64,000 bases of DNA from Viscum album (taxonomy: Eukaryota > Streptophyta > Magnoliopsida > Santalales > Viscaceae), in the NCBI GenBank assembly GCA_963277665.1, contig OY728119.1, positions 312,934,206-312,998,205 on the forward strand, in the 5' to 3' direction. Shown one piece after another: positions 50,222 to 62,271 of the stretch. Position 1 is the stretch's first letter. Each line of letters starts with the position of its first letter. A program made the translations under genes and the position numbers. The notes under the pieces were generated by a model. The model ran no database searches, had not been told where the DNA came from, and worked only from the letters and a program-made list of their open reading frames with translations.

Positions 50222-50422
50222 TTAGATCCTATGATTTTGACTACTGGTTGATTTACCAAGTGGGTGATAAACCAACCCTTGACAATTGTGGAATAACTCC
50301 TTCACACGAGCTTGGATCAAGTTGCTACATCCGACCATTAAAGCATGCATATCATTTTTCTTTGTTTCACCTTGGCTCGATTCATGAACCATATCCTTAT
50401 ACTTATGAGCTATTTTACATAT
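50222..50422 (-). other. Exon-like block (possible last exon of an unidentified gene)
   Basis: Sixty-six codons on the minus strand are open, starting ICKIAHKYKDMVHESS and ending STSSQNHRI then TAA (50224-50222). The balanced amino-acid use, with Cys, His, Gly and Gln, is unusual for random AT-rich DNA. The sequence before GCTCATAAG reads AAAATAG, a possible splice acceptor. The family is not recognised. Confidence 0.4.
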
Positions 50423-50899
50423 GATTACTCACACATAGGTGGGGGGACTAGGGTTTTAGGGTTATATCAAACAAACCATGGACAAAAAGTCTTGTTTATA
50501 AAAAAAAGACTTGGTGATTAACAAACCATAATATCAAATTTAATAATAAATTTATTAAAAAAAACATGGAATAAATAATTAAATTAAAAAAATAGTGAAC
50601 ACATGAATAATTCATCCAATCTCATGATCATCCACACATGCAACCACTATATATTTAAACTAGCTAGAATTATTTTCAATTCATTATTTATTAAGATCAA
50701 TTTATCAAATAAATTAATTATATTACTAATAAACTTATTCATTTATCTTGATAATACATCCAAATAGTACTTATGATTCCCTTTCAAGTTAAATAAATAT
50801 AAAAATTTAACTTAATTAAAAATTAATTGACTACGTTACATGTACTAGAGGTGACCTGGTGTGAATTCATATATTTCAACTTAATCTTTTTTTAGAGTT

Positions 50900-51800
50900 T
50901 AGATATTATATGGTATATACCTTCACATGAACCAACATGTGGCTAATGTTGTGTATAGTCCTTTTATTGTATTATGCACTCACATCGAATATATTACCAC
51001 ATGGGATGTTGTGATATACACAGTGTTGTTCCATAGGTCATGTTGTGTTGTCTACATAGTGTGTTTGTCCGCATGAATTACCTGTATATATGTGGAATGT
51101 ATATCAAGCGATTCCCCTAACATACATGTTGTGTATGATTACTATACACACTTTGTGTCTTTATAATAATACAAAAACTAATTAATAAATAATTTAATAT
51201 CACACACAAACCACCAAAATCACTCATCACATAAAATATACAGAAATAATAGTCACATGATGTGTAGAAGAAACTATACTCCATGTAGTTTGATTTCTCT
51301 TAAATTAATTATTTCTATATACATTTTAACTCAAAAAACAGCCCTGAATCAATATATTCCTTTCATGAGTAAGCTCAAATTATATTGTGTATGGAGCCAA
51401 CTACACTATGTGTGATTAGTTACTAGCTACTCATTAAACATTCCTAGGTGCTCTATGTGTATCTCGCATGAGTTATTATGTTTTACAATATTGTTTCAAC
51501 ACTCGAGACACCATTTACTTTATGTAGTTCCATTTCAATCCACTATTACCCAATAAATGGAGTTTATTAATTACATTCTATATACATTGACCACTTAGAT
51601 TCAATGGTGAATACCAGGTAAATCCATGTGAGGTTAAATTGAGTAGACACCAACTACATGCCTTGTAAACCTTTTAATTTCATGGGAAAACTAGGGGTTA
51701 AACTATAGTGTATAATGAAATTGCATGAAAATCTCCCACATGACGTGCTCTGATTTTCATTACTTTTCCTCTGGTGGATGACCATGGGCACATATAATGT
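50900..51800. repeat. Region dense in TGTGTA/TACACA words
   Basis: Words such as TGTTGTGTA, TACACAC and ACATGTTGTGTATGA recur every 30-80 bp without a fixed period. It may be an old, scrambled minisatellite. No ORF or known element is seen here. Confidence 0.3.
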
Positions 51801-52346
51801 ACCTTTCCATTTAACATATTGTATGCATTTCTTTTATCCAGAATCCACAACACCACCAGATTGGGGGTATTCAGGAAATAATGATTTTTTCTTGGAATGT
51901 TCTTTTCTATATAAATTCAAACAACTATATTATCCCAACTTTTATATTATAGAATAAATAAAAAAATTCAAATGCATAATTGATAAAAAATTAAAAATAA
52001 ATACAAATTATTATGTGATCACCTTGTTTCCACTTGAATGTTCATAGGTGAAACAGAAGAGGTTGGGAACATTCTAAACAATGATTTTCCACAGTTTCTT
52101 TAGATAAGTCATCCAAACTAAATTGATGAAACAAGGAAATTTTGATAGAGAGGTTATTTTCACATATAATTTCTAATTAATTTATATTAATAATTATATC
52201 ATCTTGATAATTAATTTTTCATTAATGATCAATTCGGTAGCTACTCTAGAATCATTTTTATATTAAGAAATCCAAATTATAATTTCTCTAGTGGTATCCA
52301 AACATGATACACAAATTTCAAAACATCATCAATGTAAATATTGGTG

Positions 52347-52555
52347 CTAGTATGTAGGTATGAGTTTTCTTGAATTATCACCATTGAATACAACTATAGG
52401 TACTATGGGCTTGAAGAATGATATCATAATATCTTGGTCTTCAGAGGGAGGAGGAGGACCCCACTCATTATTGAGAGAATAATTGAGATAGTTTTTCTAA
52501 GTATTGAAATAATTATCTTTATAGAATATGTCATTCACAATGAATATCTTAACCC
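52347..52555 (-). other. Exon-like block with PPPP motif
   Basis: The minus-strand frame after a possible TTTTTAG acceptor reads NDIFYKDNYFNT, a TAG stop, then NYLNYSLNNEWGPPPPSEDQ and onward to TAG at 52349-52347. The single internal stop inside otherwise coherent sequence suggests decay. I cannot assign a family. Confidence 0.4.
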
Positions 52556-54143
52556 TAAAAATGATATAAGTTAGTTTATATAGGTATGGTTAAAACTACT
52601 AAATACAAAATGTCTCCTAACTAATATTTTGATTCAAAGTAAATCATAGATCAAATAATAATAATAATATTAACCATCATAATATATTTTAATAGGTTCT
52701 CTAGCTAATGTATATTTAAATATGAATTACCAAAAGAATAATGTAATATTTACTTAAACGATATTAATGAAAACATACCATTATTGTATGGTCCTTAACT
52801 CTTACAATAATTCCCCAGTTCTTGTCTAACCTCGAATAATAATTAATTATTTAAATAAAAAATATAAATATATAATTTTTCAACAAAAAATAATAATTTA
52901 CTCACTAATAGGAGAATAAATATCTATTTAATATTCACATAACTAAATAAATATTTAATAAATAAATATATAGTATTATTGATCACATTATTAATAATAA
53001 AAAAGAGAAAAATAATTAATATATTGGAAATTTTAAAAATAATATTTATTTAATATTGAAATCATTTATATTTTCAATTGACTATCTCATGATTGAATTT
53101 ACACGATAAAAAAATAAGAAATTATTATTCCTCTTATTGGTTTATGTGGACAACTCAAGAGGGGGTGAATTGGTTTTCTAATAAAATATCAATTTAAAAT
53201 AAAAATAAAAATAAATCCCCTACTTATAAAAGTGAAACAGTTAACTAAACTAGTAGAATTGAATAATTTTAAATTTTGAAAATATATTTCAAGGGATTGA
53301 ACACATCTATGCAGAAATAATTTTAAAAACACTTTAACTTTTGATATAATTATAATCACATTAAACATAGTATATAAAACACAAAGTAACGATAACTATA
53401 ATGTTTTATTTTTTCTAAGTGTATTGATAACTAAAACAATTTTGTTCTTAAAAAAATAGAGAGACACACAATAGAGTAAATACAAGAGGGTTATTATCGA
53501 TCCAAGACTTTATCCTCTTTAATTTTAATTCACCCACTGCCATTTTTTTTATTAAACTATATAATTGATCCAAAACCTTAATTGAGTTTTTACAAAATAC
53601 TATACACAAGGCTTTCCAAGATACACGCAACCACTTCCACAGTTATACACATGATAGAATTTATAAAATAAATATAAAGAGAGTAACGGAGTACACTCTA
53701 ATACTATACTTGCTATTTTACATAATAGATATAGAATTATATTAAGAATAACTCAAATATAAATAAAATATAGAAGAAGAATAATAGATAAATAATTCTT
53801 TTATGTAGTTCTTTTTTCTCTAATAGAAATGGGGATGATCAAGAATGTTCTTATTCTAATTTTTTATTTTATTTAAATATAACCTTGTGGATACATTGAA
53901 TTTACCTTAAATAGTTTTTTGATATAAAATATTATGTTATTTATAACACTAGATAATCCTCTAAATTTATTTAGAAATCATAGTTAGCCATCCAGTTTGG
54001 AAAACAGTAATCAAATAGAAATTGTTGACAAGGGATTAATTTTATTTTATAACTTTTTAAAATCTATAATATCATATTTTATGATAAAAAGTAAATGATA
54101 TAATTCTTCTTATTGGGTGGAAAATAGGCACACATACACACAC
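52556..54143. other. AT-rich flank of element E
   Basis: No gene is supported. GACAACTCAAGAGGGGGTGA near 53149 resembles sequence I associate with plant LTR ends, but I cannot assign it. A short CA microsatellite (54127-54143) abuts element E and offers CACAC as a target-site duplicate. Confidence 0.3.
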
Positions 54144-57100
54144 TATAAAGACCCGATCCAAGTTTCCCAGAGCTGGTGCCTTGTTATATCTCATTGTAAT
54201 GATTACAAGAAAGTCATATCCTGAAGGAATGAACAGTTTTGTAGATTTGGAAATCTATATATGTAAATAAATTGAACATTAACACTTTAAATGAAAAACA
54301 ATATAAAATTTCCATAGGGAACATCCACCACTCTAAGATTATACCTACAAGTCAATTGTAATATACCTCTTTATGTCCTGGAAAAAATGAAACATTAGAA
54401 TGGGTGAACTCAGATGCTCAGTAAGGTTAATAAATATAGTGGAAGATATCATAAACATATAAATTAGGCATGGTGTATTACAGAAAACACATGCCTTTAA
54501 AAATAATAAAATTGAACACATTATCACATGAATATGAGTTGTGTAATTATTTCCATAATAAAACAGAATCATGGTTATTCTACTAGTTGAATAACCTCAT
54601 GAACTATGAATTTATGGATTCATAATAAAACATAATTATGGCCTCTTCCAAAATAAAACATATTTATGGCCACTTCCAAAACCGTATCTAAATATGGGTA
54701 AGGCATCGGCCAAGTCCATATCTATTTGTCTCGTGAGACCGACCGATGCATAGATGGGATATAACGAACCTAATCCATCCGATAATAAGTCCAGTGAATT
54801 CCTCATATTAATGGGGATAAACATAATTAACATATTCATTCATATTTAAACTAACATATGAAATGTAAATAACTTTCCTCGAATATTAAGCATAAATAGT
54901 AACCATTCCGAGTAAATTAGTGAATGAATTTAAGATAGAACATCCATAGTCAAATTAATCATAAACCATTCAATTAAATATAAAAGATTATATCATAAAT
55001 ATTAATCCCAATATTACATAATAATAAATTGGAGTGTTGAAATAGATGAAGATACTCTTATAAAACCATTGAGTAATTCTTAAAATAAATACTCTTTTAC
55101 TTTGAAAAGAAGAGTTTTTTTGGAAAATTGTATTCATAAAACCATAAATGAAGTAATATAGTATTTTAATAATTAAATGATTTATTTTATAAATATAATG
55201 GTTGCTAAAAATAGATTATAGTTTGACATAGAAAAAAGGTAAGAATATGGGAAATTCCCCTGAGTTGGGCTTGTATTTTTGGAAGAATTTTTGAAAGATC
55301 CCTTTAAAACATATAATTCCCCATAAATGAAGGTAGGATTCTGGTAGGTACACATATATAGAGCATTAAAACAAAATTTTTTATGAGTTCATATTAATTA
55401 ATATGAATTTAATTTAGGTAAGTAGATAATAAATGTAACTTGAATGAAAACAGAGGATTGGGGGAAAACCCCCACCTTAAGTCTGAAAGTACTCCTCACA
55501 TGATCTTAATGAAATGAATAATAAAATTTATTTTTGTAAATTAATGATTCAATAAACTCTTTAATATTTAATTTATTTTTATATCCTAATTAAATTCCTT
55601 CATGCCCTTTCTATTGGTTAAGGGATTCAATTTCATTGTTTGGGAGAATTTTCTTCCTTGGTTTTCATGATTGGATTATTTATATTCATGTAAAAATAAA
55701 AATATATAATGAGAATGGTTGTCTATAATTGAAGTTATACATCATTAGTGAAATTAAAAAATATTAAATATTTATAAAATTCATTTTGTTATTTAGAGTG
55801 AAGTTGAATCATTATATAATACATTAATGAAAATAGTTTGGGTTATTTGGCAATTCTTGATCACAACAAAATCATTTTGATCTATAATTAATACCATTTA
55901 TACAAATAGATTAAAAAACCTTACATATAATATTATTAATATATAATAATCTAGATCAACCATAAAAATAATTTCATGACCACAATTGAGGATGTTAATT
56001 GAAATTGAAAAGCTATCATCCTCGACTGTGATAAATTAACACATCTTAGATGGTGTTTTCATTTCTAGTATAAAAGAAGGGGATATGAGAGATGATGATG
56101 AATTATTCTATTATCATAAAAAAATTCTAGTAAATTTAAGGTATTAAATTTATCATAACATCTAGTTGGGGGAAGGTGAGGAAATAAAAATAAAAGAAAG
56201 GTACTCGAAATAAATGAAATGAGAAGAGGTATTTACCTTTTGAAGTTATCTTACTTGAGATCCTCTTTAGGGTAGAGGTTTTGGGATTTTTATGAGTCCA
56301 AGGGATGATCGACATGGGGGAGGATCCTGGGGGATATTTGAGAAATTTTTTACAAGGAGAAATTCTTAAGAGTTTTTAAGGGAAGAGTGAGTGAGGGAGG
56401 GGGGTTATAGTGGAAGGGAGGAGGGTTTTCCCATTATTTAAATCATTTTTTTACAAATACGAAAAATAGTATTTTTGATTGAAAAAAAATTTGTAATAAG
56501 TGCATGTGAGTTCGAACCAATGGTCATTTACATTAGCCATGACTCAATCATGATGCATAAATTCACTTATTTAGCATGTTTTTTAAATTATCAAATTTCA
56601 CCATCCACCAAAAATTCCAAGTATTTTAGAAAAATATAAAAAAATTACCATAACCATTTTTTGACATTTAAAATTCATAAATTCACTCTATTATATAAAA
56701 ATAATTTTATAGATAAGCTAAATTTAATTTTTATACAGAATCATTATTTACTTGAAAAGTACATATTTTAAATTTAAAACTGATTTTATAATACGTTCAG
56801 AAATTAACTGAGGTCTTATAAAATTATCCTAAAATCATAGTAAAAAAAATATTTATTTAGGAATAAATTTTATGGAAAATAATCTTATTAATTTATCAAT
56901 TTAAAATTGTTAATAAATACTTATTACTCACAGAAATACCAACACATAATTATTATTTTTTAAAATAGTCTATATCATTTATAATGTGTTTAAATTTTAT
57001 TTAAACTCTCATTTGTGTCATTACTACTACTATGTTTCATATTAATATTCATTAGGTTACATTAATATCCCTAAGGTTTGAGTTACAAGCCACCAAAAAT

Positions 57101-57289
57101 GCAAGGGGATCTTATCAGACTCTAAATATCATTCTAAACATAATCGTGTATGTCAATTTTTTGAAATTCAAATAATAGAGGGGGAAAATATTGTTTACTA
57201 GATAGGCTATAAAGAATTTGTGTTATGTAGAGACTCAGTGTTTTATGCATTCAATATTAATTTTATTTACCCGATCTTGGTGTTTTACA
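54144..57289 (-). repeat. 3' LTR of element E (3.15 kb)
   Basis: In plus orientation it begins TATAAAGACCCGATCC and ends GGTGTTTTACA, followed by the complement of a polypurine tract. It aligns along its length with 58639-61822, clearly diverged by eye. A donor-like AAGGTAAAT lies near 56234 and an acceptor-like TTTTTTCCAG near 54379 on the minus strand. Confidence 0.8.
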
Positions 57290-57302
57290 TTCTCTCCTCT
57301 TC
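57290..57302 (-). other. Polypurine tract of element E
   Basis: The minus strand reads GAAGAGGAGAGAA immediately before the LTR start TGTAAAACACC. Confidence 0.75.
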
Positions 57303-58138
57303 AGAAAAAATTTAACCTCAAAATTCACTAAATGATACCTAATAAAATGATTTGGGTAGGTCTTCATCATAATCTCCTTAGGCTTTTATGTTTCTTATTC
57401 AATTATGTGATTTTCATAATGTACCTTTACCAATTGTTTCATTTTATTCATCAACAACTATTCCTTAGTGTCTAGAATCTAGATATGCTCTTCACAATAA
57501 GATAAGTTGGGTTCCAATTTGATACTTTCAGAAGTGAGGACATGAGCTGGATCTAGCATGTACTTTCTGAACATTGAGACAAAGAACACATTGTATACTT
57601 TAGACATGCTATGAGAAATTTCCAAATGATAATCCATAACTCCAATTTTCTCTTGAATTTAAAATGGGCTAATATATATGTAGTTTAGTTTCCCTTTCTT
57701 CCTATATCATATAACACTCTTCCATAGAGATAATTTCAAGAAAACATGATTTTCCACTCGAAATTACTAATCCTTCCTTTGATTATTGGCAATTCACTTT
57801 TTTTATTCTTTGATCTACATTGATATGGGTTTGAATAGTCTTTACCTTTTTCGTTATTTTCTCCACAAGATCTTCTTCAAAAGGGTTTGTAGTCCCAAAA
57901 ATGGATTGTGGCTATTTTCCCATAATATGATCTAACATAGCTCCTCCATGTGGTGGATCTGAATTCTACATTTGGATAAGGTTATTGTTCATAACCTGAG
58001 TAAGCTGTCCTAGAATAGTTATATGTTTCCCAACATCAGTTGCAGCTCTAGTGCTAACATCATTATATTTATAGGAGTGAAATCACTACATGGGATACAC
58101 GCGTTCTTATAGTTTCAATTCATTCTACTAGGTTCCAT
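57303..58138 (-). pseudogene. gag N-terminus fused to integrase C-terminus/chromodomain by deletion (element E)
   Basis: ATG 58138 (MEPSRMN, then a stop) matches the gag starts of C and D. After a frameshift the sequence reads ILGQLTQVMNNNL and HGGAMLDHIMGK, as in C gag, up to FGTTNPFEEDL. Near 57855-57875 it switches to sequence typical of the integrase C-terminus: KTIQTHINVDQR, then CFLEIISMEE. Next come VYNVFFVSMFRKYMLDPAHV and LVKVHYENHIIE, matching the chromodomain-side end of Tekay-type pol. Roughly 3.5-4 kb of gag-pol is therefore missing. Multiple stops and frameshifts make both halves non-functional. Confidence 0.7.
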
Positions 58139-58621
58139 TTCTAAATAATCGCATACCCTAGATTAGGTTATAAATCATGATATACTATATCAACATAGAA
58201 AAATACTTAACATAAATTAAAATCCTATGCATGGCTAATTCCATAATCATAAACGTTGTTTCTTTGATGAAATATTTACATATAAGTCCTTCATTATTTC
58301 TTGTAAATAAAATGTGAATTATCCAAATCATATCCCCTAGGAGTGTCAAAACAGGTCGACAGTAAGGCCTATTGTTGTATACCAGGATACCCAGGTCAAG
58401 CCTAAAACTCCTTGCTAGATTATTCACTCATAGGTACATCTGTTTCAGAACCACTTTCGCTTATAGAATCCAGATAGAGATATATTTTCTAGAAAGATCG
58501 AAATAATCTATTCCATACCAAAATTACTGGTTGTTTATATATGTTTATCCTCAAAGAATATACTAGGGGGTTTTCCCCATAATCTATGGTTTCTAAATCT
58601 TTTTCCATGTTTTCTACTAAA

Positions 58622-58636
58622 CTTAATTTGATACCA
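58622..58636 (-). other. Primer-binding site of element E (tRNA-Met type, diverged)
   Basis: The minus strand reads TGGTATCAAATTAAG two bases after the LTR end (GGTCTTTACA). Confidence 0.7.
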
Positions 58637-58638
58637 AC

Positions 58639-61600
58639 TGTAAAGACCCGACCCCAGTTTCCCAGAGACAGTGCATTATTACATTAAATTGGAATGATTA
58701 AAAGAATGTTGTATCCAAAATAAAGGAATAGTTTAGTATGTTTGGAATGAGAAATATCTATAAGTTCAATATTACAACTTTAAATAAAGTAAGAGTTCCA
58801 TTGGGAATATCCACCACTCTAAGTTTATCACTATAAGTTAAACATAATATACTTATTAATTTCATAGGAAAAATGAAACAAAATATGAGGTGAGCTCAGA
58901 TGCTTAGTAAGGGTAAGAAATATATGGGAAAATATCATAAATATAATCATTAATTATGGTGAATAATTGTAAACACATTCCTTTAAAAATAATAAACATA
59001 AACACATTACAAAAGGAATATAACTTGAATAATTATTTCCATAATAATATAAAATCTTGATTATTCTACTATTCGAATAACCACATGAACAATGAATTTA
59101 TAGCTTCATAATGAGGGGAATTCATATGTTTGAAATTTTAAAACATACCGTTAAGGCCTCGATCAAATCATCTAAAAATGATTAAGGCCTTGACCAAAAC
59201 CATATAGAAAAATGGGCAAGACCTTACCCAAGTCCATATGTATTTGACTCATGAGACATACTGATACATAGGGAGGCTATAGATGAAAAAACATCACATA
59301 ATAAGTCTAATTAATTCCTCATGGGAATGGGTATAAACATGAATAACATATACATTCATATTGAAACTAACAAATGAAGCATAAATAACTTTCCCCAAAC
59401 ATTAGTTTTAAACACTAACCATTCTGAGTAAATTGGGGAATGATTTTAAGATAGCACATCCACAGTCAAAATAATAATAAAAAATTAATTTAAATATGGT
59501 ATATGATATCATAAAGATTATTCCAAATAATACACCATAATCAATAGGATTGTTTAAATAGATGAATATACTCTTATAAAATCATCGAGTAATTCTTGAG
59601 ATAAATATTCTTTTACATTGAAAATAAGCGTTACTTTGGAAAAGTGTTTTTATAATACCAGAAAAAAATTAAGTTATTATTTTCATAATAAAATGATTTA
59701 TTCTATAAATATAATATTTGATAAAAACATATTATAGAGTACCCTTGAAAATAGGTAATAATTGGGGAAATTCCTTTGAGTCGGGATTGTATTTTGGGAA
59801 GAATTTTTGAAAGATCATTTTAAAACATATAATTCCACCTAAATAAAGGTTGGATTCTGGTTGGTACACATATATATAACATTAAAACATAATTAATTAG
59901 GAGTAAAAATGAATTAATAAGAATTTAATTATGTTAAGTAGATAATAAAAGTATCCCAAATGAAAATGGAGGTTCCAGTGGAAAACCGTCACCTTATGTA
60001 CAAAGGGGTTCCTAATTTGATCTTAATGACATGAATAATCAAATTCAGATTCATAAATTAATGATTCCAGAACCCCCTAAACATGTAATTTATTTTTTAT
60101 ATCCTTATTAGTTTCATTCATGGAATTTTTATGGGTTAATAGATTTAATTTCATTGTTTGGGAGTGTTTTATTTCTTGGTTTTCCTGATGGGATTACGTA
60201 TATTCAAGTACAGATAAATATGTAGAATGAGAATGGTTGTCTAGAATTGAAGTTATATGTTATTATGGATCATATATTATATTACATAGTTATAAAATTC
60301 ATTTGGTTATTTGGAGTGAAGGTGAATAATTATATAAAAACTTATTGATAATATTTTGGTTTATTTGGCGATTTTTGATCACAACGAACTCATTTTGATC
60401 TATTATTATTAACATTTGTACAAACAGAATAAAAAACATTTAATAAGATATAAAAACTATATAATAACCTTGTTTGATGATAAAAATTGTTTCATGACCA
60501 TAATTGAATATGTTAATAGAAATTTAAAACCTGTCGTCCTCAAATGTGATTTATTTACACATCTCGGATGGTGTTTTCATTTCATGTATAAAAGAATGGG
60601 GAAGGAGAGATGATGATATATTATTCCATTATCATAAAAATATTATATTATATATAAGGAACTGGACTTATCATAACATCTGTAAGAGGATAGGTGAGGA
60701 AATTAAATTAAAATAAAGGAACACAAAATTAAAGAAATGAGAAGAGAAATTTATCTCTTGAAATTATCTATGTTCATAGCCTTTTTAGGGTAGAGGTTTT
60801 AGTATTTCTATGATACAAAGGATAATGGATGTGGGGGAGGATATTGGGATTATATTATAGTATAATTAAGGCAAGGAACAAGTACTTAGAGGAGTGAAGA
60901 GAAGAGTGAATGGGGGGGGGGTTATTGTGGTGGTGGTGGGGGGGGGGAGGGTTTTCACATTATTTTAGTCATTATTTTATAATTTTGCCAAAGAAAACAA
61001 AAAATGTTGATACCTGAGACAAAAAAGTAATATGTTCCTATGATTTTGAACCAATGGTCTTTTACAACAGCCCTGACTCAAGCATGATGCAGAAATTCAC
61101 TTATTTAACATATTTTGTAAATTTTCGAATTTCACTGTTCACCAAAATTCAAGTATTGTAGAAAAATCCCAATAATTCAACATAACTAGATTTTGATGTG
61201 TAGAAATAAAAAATGAACTCCATTGTATAAAAATAATTTTTAGAATAAGAGAAATTAAATTTTTAAATAAAATCATTATTTACTTTTAAAATATAGATTT
61301 TAAATTTAAAACTGATTTTATAATATGTTGAAAAATTAAATATGGTCTCCTAAAATTATCCCAAATTCAAATGATAAAAAATATTTAATTAGGAATATTT
61401 TATATGAAGAATAATTTTATAATTTTAGTAATTTTATATTTTAATTAAATATTTATTACTCATAAAAATACCAACACACAATTATTAATTTCTAAAAAAA
61501 CTCTATTTCATTTATAAGGCGTCTAAATATTTGTTATACGTTCATGGGTGTGATTACTATTCATAAGAGTCCTATCACAATTCATAAGGGTATGTAACAA

Positions 61601-61822
61601 TTTATAAGGTCAAGTTACAATTCACCAAAAAATGCAAGTTGATCTTATCAGACTATAAATATCATACTAAACATAACCTTGTATGTTAGTTATTCGAAAT
61701 TCTAGTCAGAGTGGTGGTAATATTATATTTACTGACTAGGTTATAAAAAGTTGTTTTTTGTAGAGACTCAGCATTTCATGAATTCAATATTAAATTTATT
61801 TTTAAAATCATAGGGTTTTACA
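58639..61822 (-). repeat. 5' LTR of element E (3.18 kb)
   Basis: In plus orientation it begins TGTAAAGACCCGACCCC and ends TAGGGTTTTACA. It matches the 3' LTR of the same element. It contains a G-rich run at 60912-60951 that is shorter and interrupted in the other LTR (near 56397-56430). Confidence 0.8.
60912..60951 (+). other. G-rich run with quadruplex potential
   Basis: Nine or more Gs, TTATT, three GTG units, then a run of ten or more Gs and GGG. At least four G-tracts of three or more occur within 40 bp on the plus strand, which is the template strand of element E. Confidence 0.6.
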
Positions 61823-62271
61823 CACATTAAATATAATATTAGGTCAACAAATTGTAAATTATAGTAAACTTCAATTTATTCCTCTATAAAAGTTTGGTCT
61901 ACTAAATTTCTAGTTCTATCCAAATATTAATTTTAGATTTAATTCATAAGGGGATCATTACCCTTTGTGATATCAAGTCCAAAATATTTAAAAATTTATT
62001 TTGTGTATTTGTTTTGATTTAAAACACATGCATGTTTTTTTGAAAAAATTAAAAATTAAGGGATAATTTTAACTAACCTATTAAACTCACATATAATTAA
62101 TTTTATATAATTATAGAAAATTAAACACACACAGAGTGTTTTGATGATCTAAAAATAACATCATCAACATATATTTGAACTATTAAAATATCCATGGGAA
62201 TTATTTTCTAAAATAAAGTTGGATCGATAAAACCTTTTTTACATCTATTTGAATTAATAAAAGTGAAAACC
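61823..62271 (-). pseudogene. Ty1/copia reverse transcriptase fragment
   Basis: From 62271 downward the minus strand gives SNRCKKGFIDPTLF, a TAG, then MDILIVQIYVDDVIFRSS in the same frame. YVDD at 62171-62160 is the catalytic box of copia RT, and the preceding residues match that family. Coding similarity fades after about 62115. The fragment is cut at 62272 by LTR F, and the left side is bounded by element E at 61822. Confidence 0.75.

Larger units (their letters stand above)
48888..52555 (-). pseudogene. Possible decayed multi-exon gene, unidentified
   Basis: Several minus-strand open blocks encode mixed, protein-like sequence unlike the surrounding AT-rich translation. In transcription order they are 52555-52347, 52130-52025, 50422-50222, 49838-49736, 49423-49215 and 49055-48888. 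Possible splice sites border some of them, such as TTTTTAG before the first block and CAAG/GTGATC after the second. The third block includes ETKKNDMHALMVGCSNLIQA and the fourth IKEHLSHVVDMTAYLHYF. At least two in-frame stops argue that the gene is dead. I do not recognise the family; it could be a host gene, a DNA transposase or a viral relic. Joining the blocks into one gene is inference. Confidence 0.35.
54144..61822 (-). mobile_element. Element E: deleted chromovirus with complete LTR pair
   Basis: Minus-strand order is 5' LTR (61822 to 58639), PBS, a 1.35-kb core, polypurine tract and 3' LTR (57289 to 54144). The core joins the gag N-terminus to the integrase C-terminus/chromodomain, so the element is non-autonomous. 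Flanks CACAC (54139-54143) and CACAT (61823-61827) look like a target-site duplication with one change. Confidence 0.8.

Noticed and set aside
54636..54839. Minus-strand ORF of 67 codons
   Set aside because: It lies wholly within the 3' LTR of element E and is broken in the matching 5' LTR near 59160-59340.
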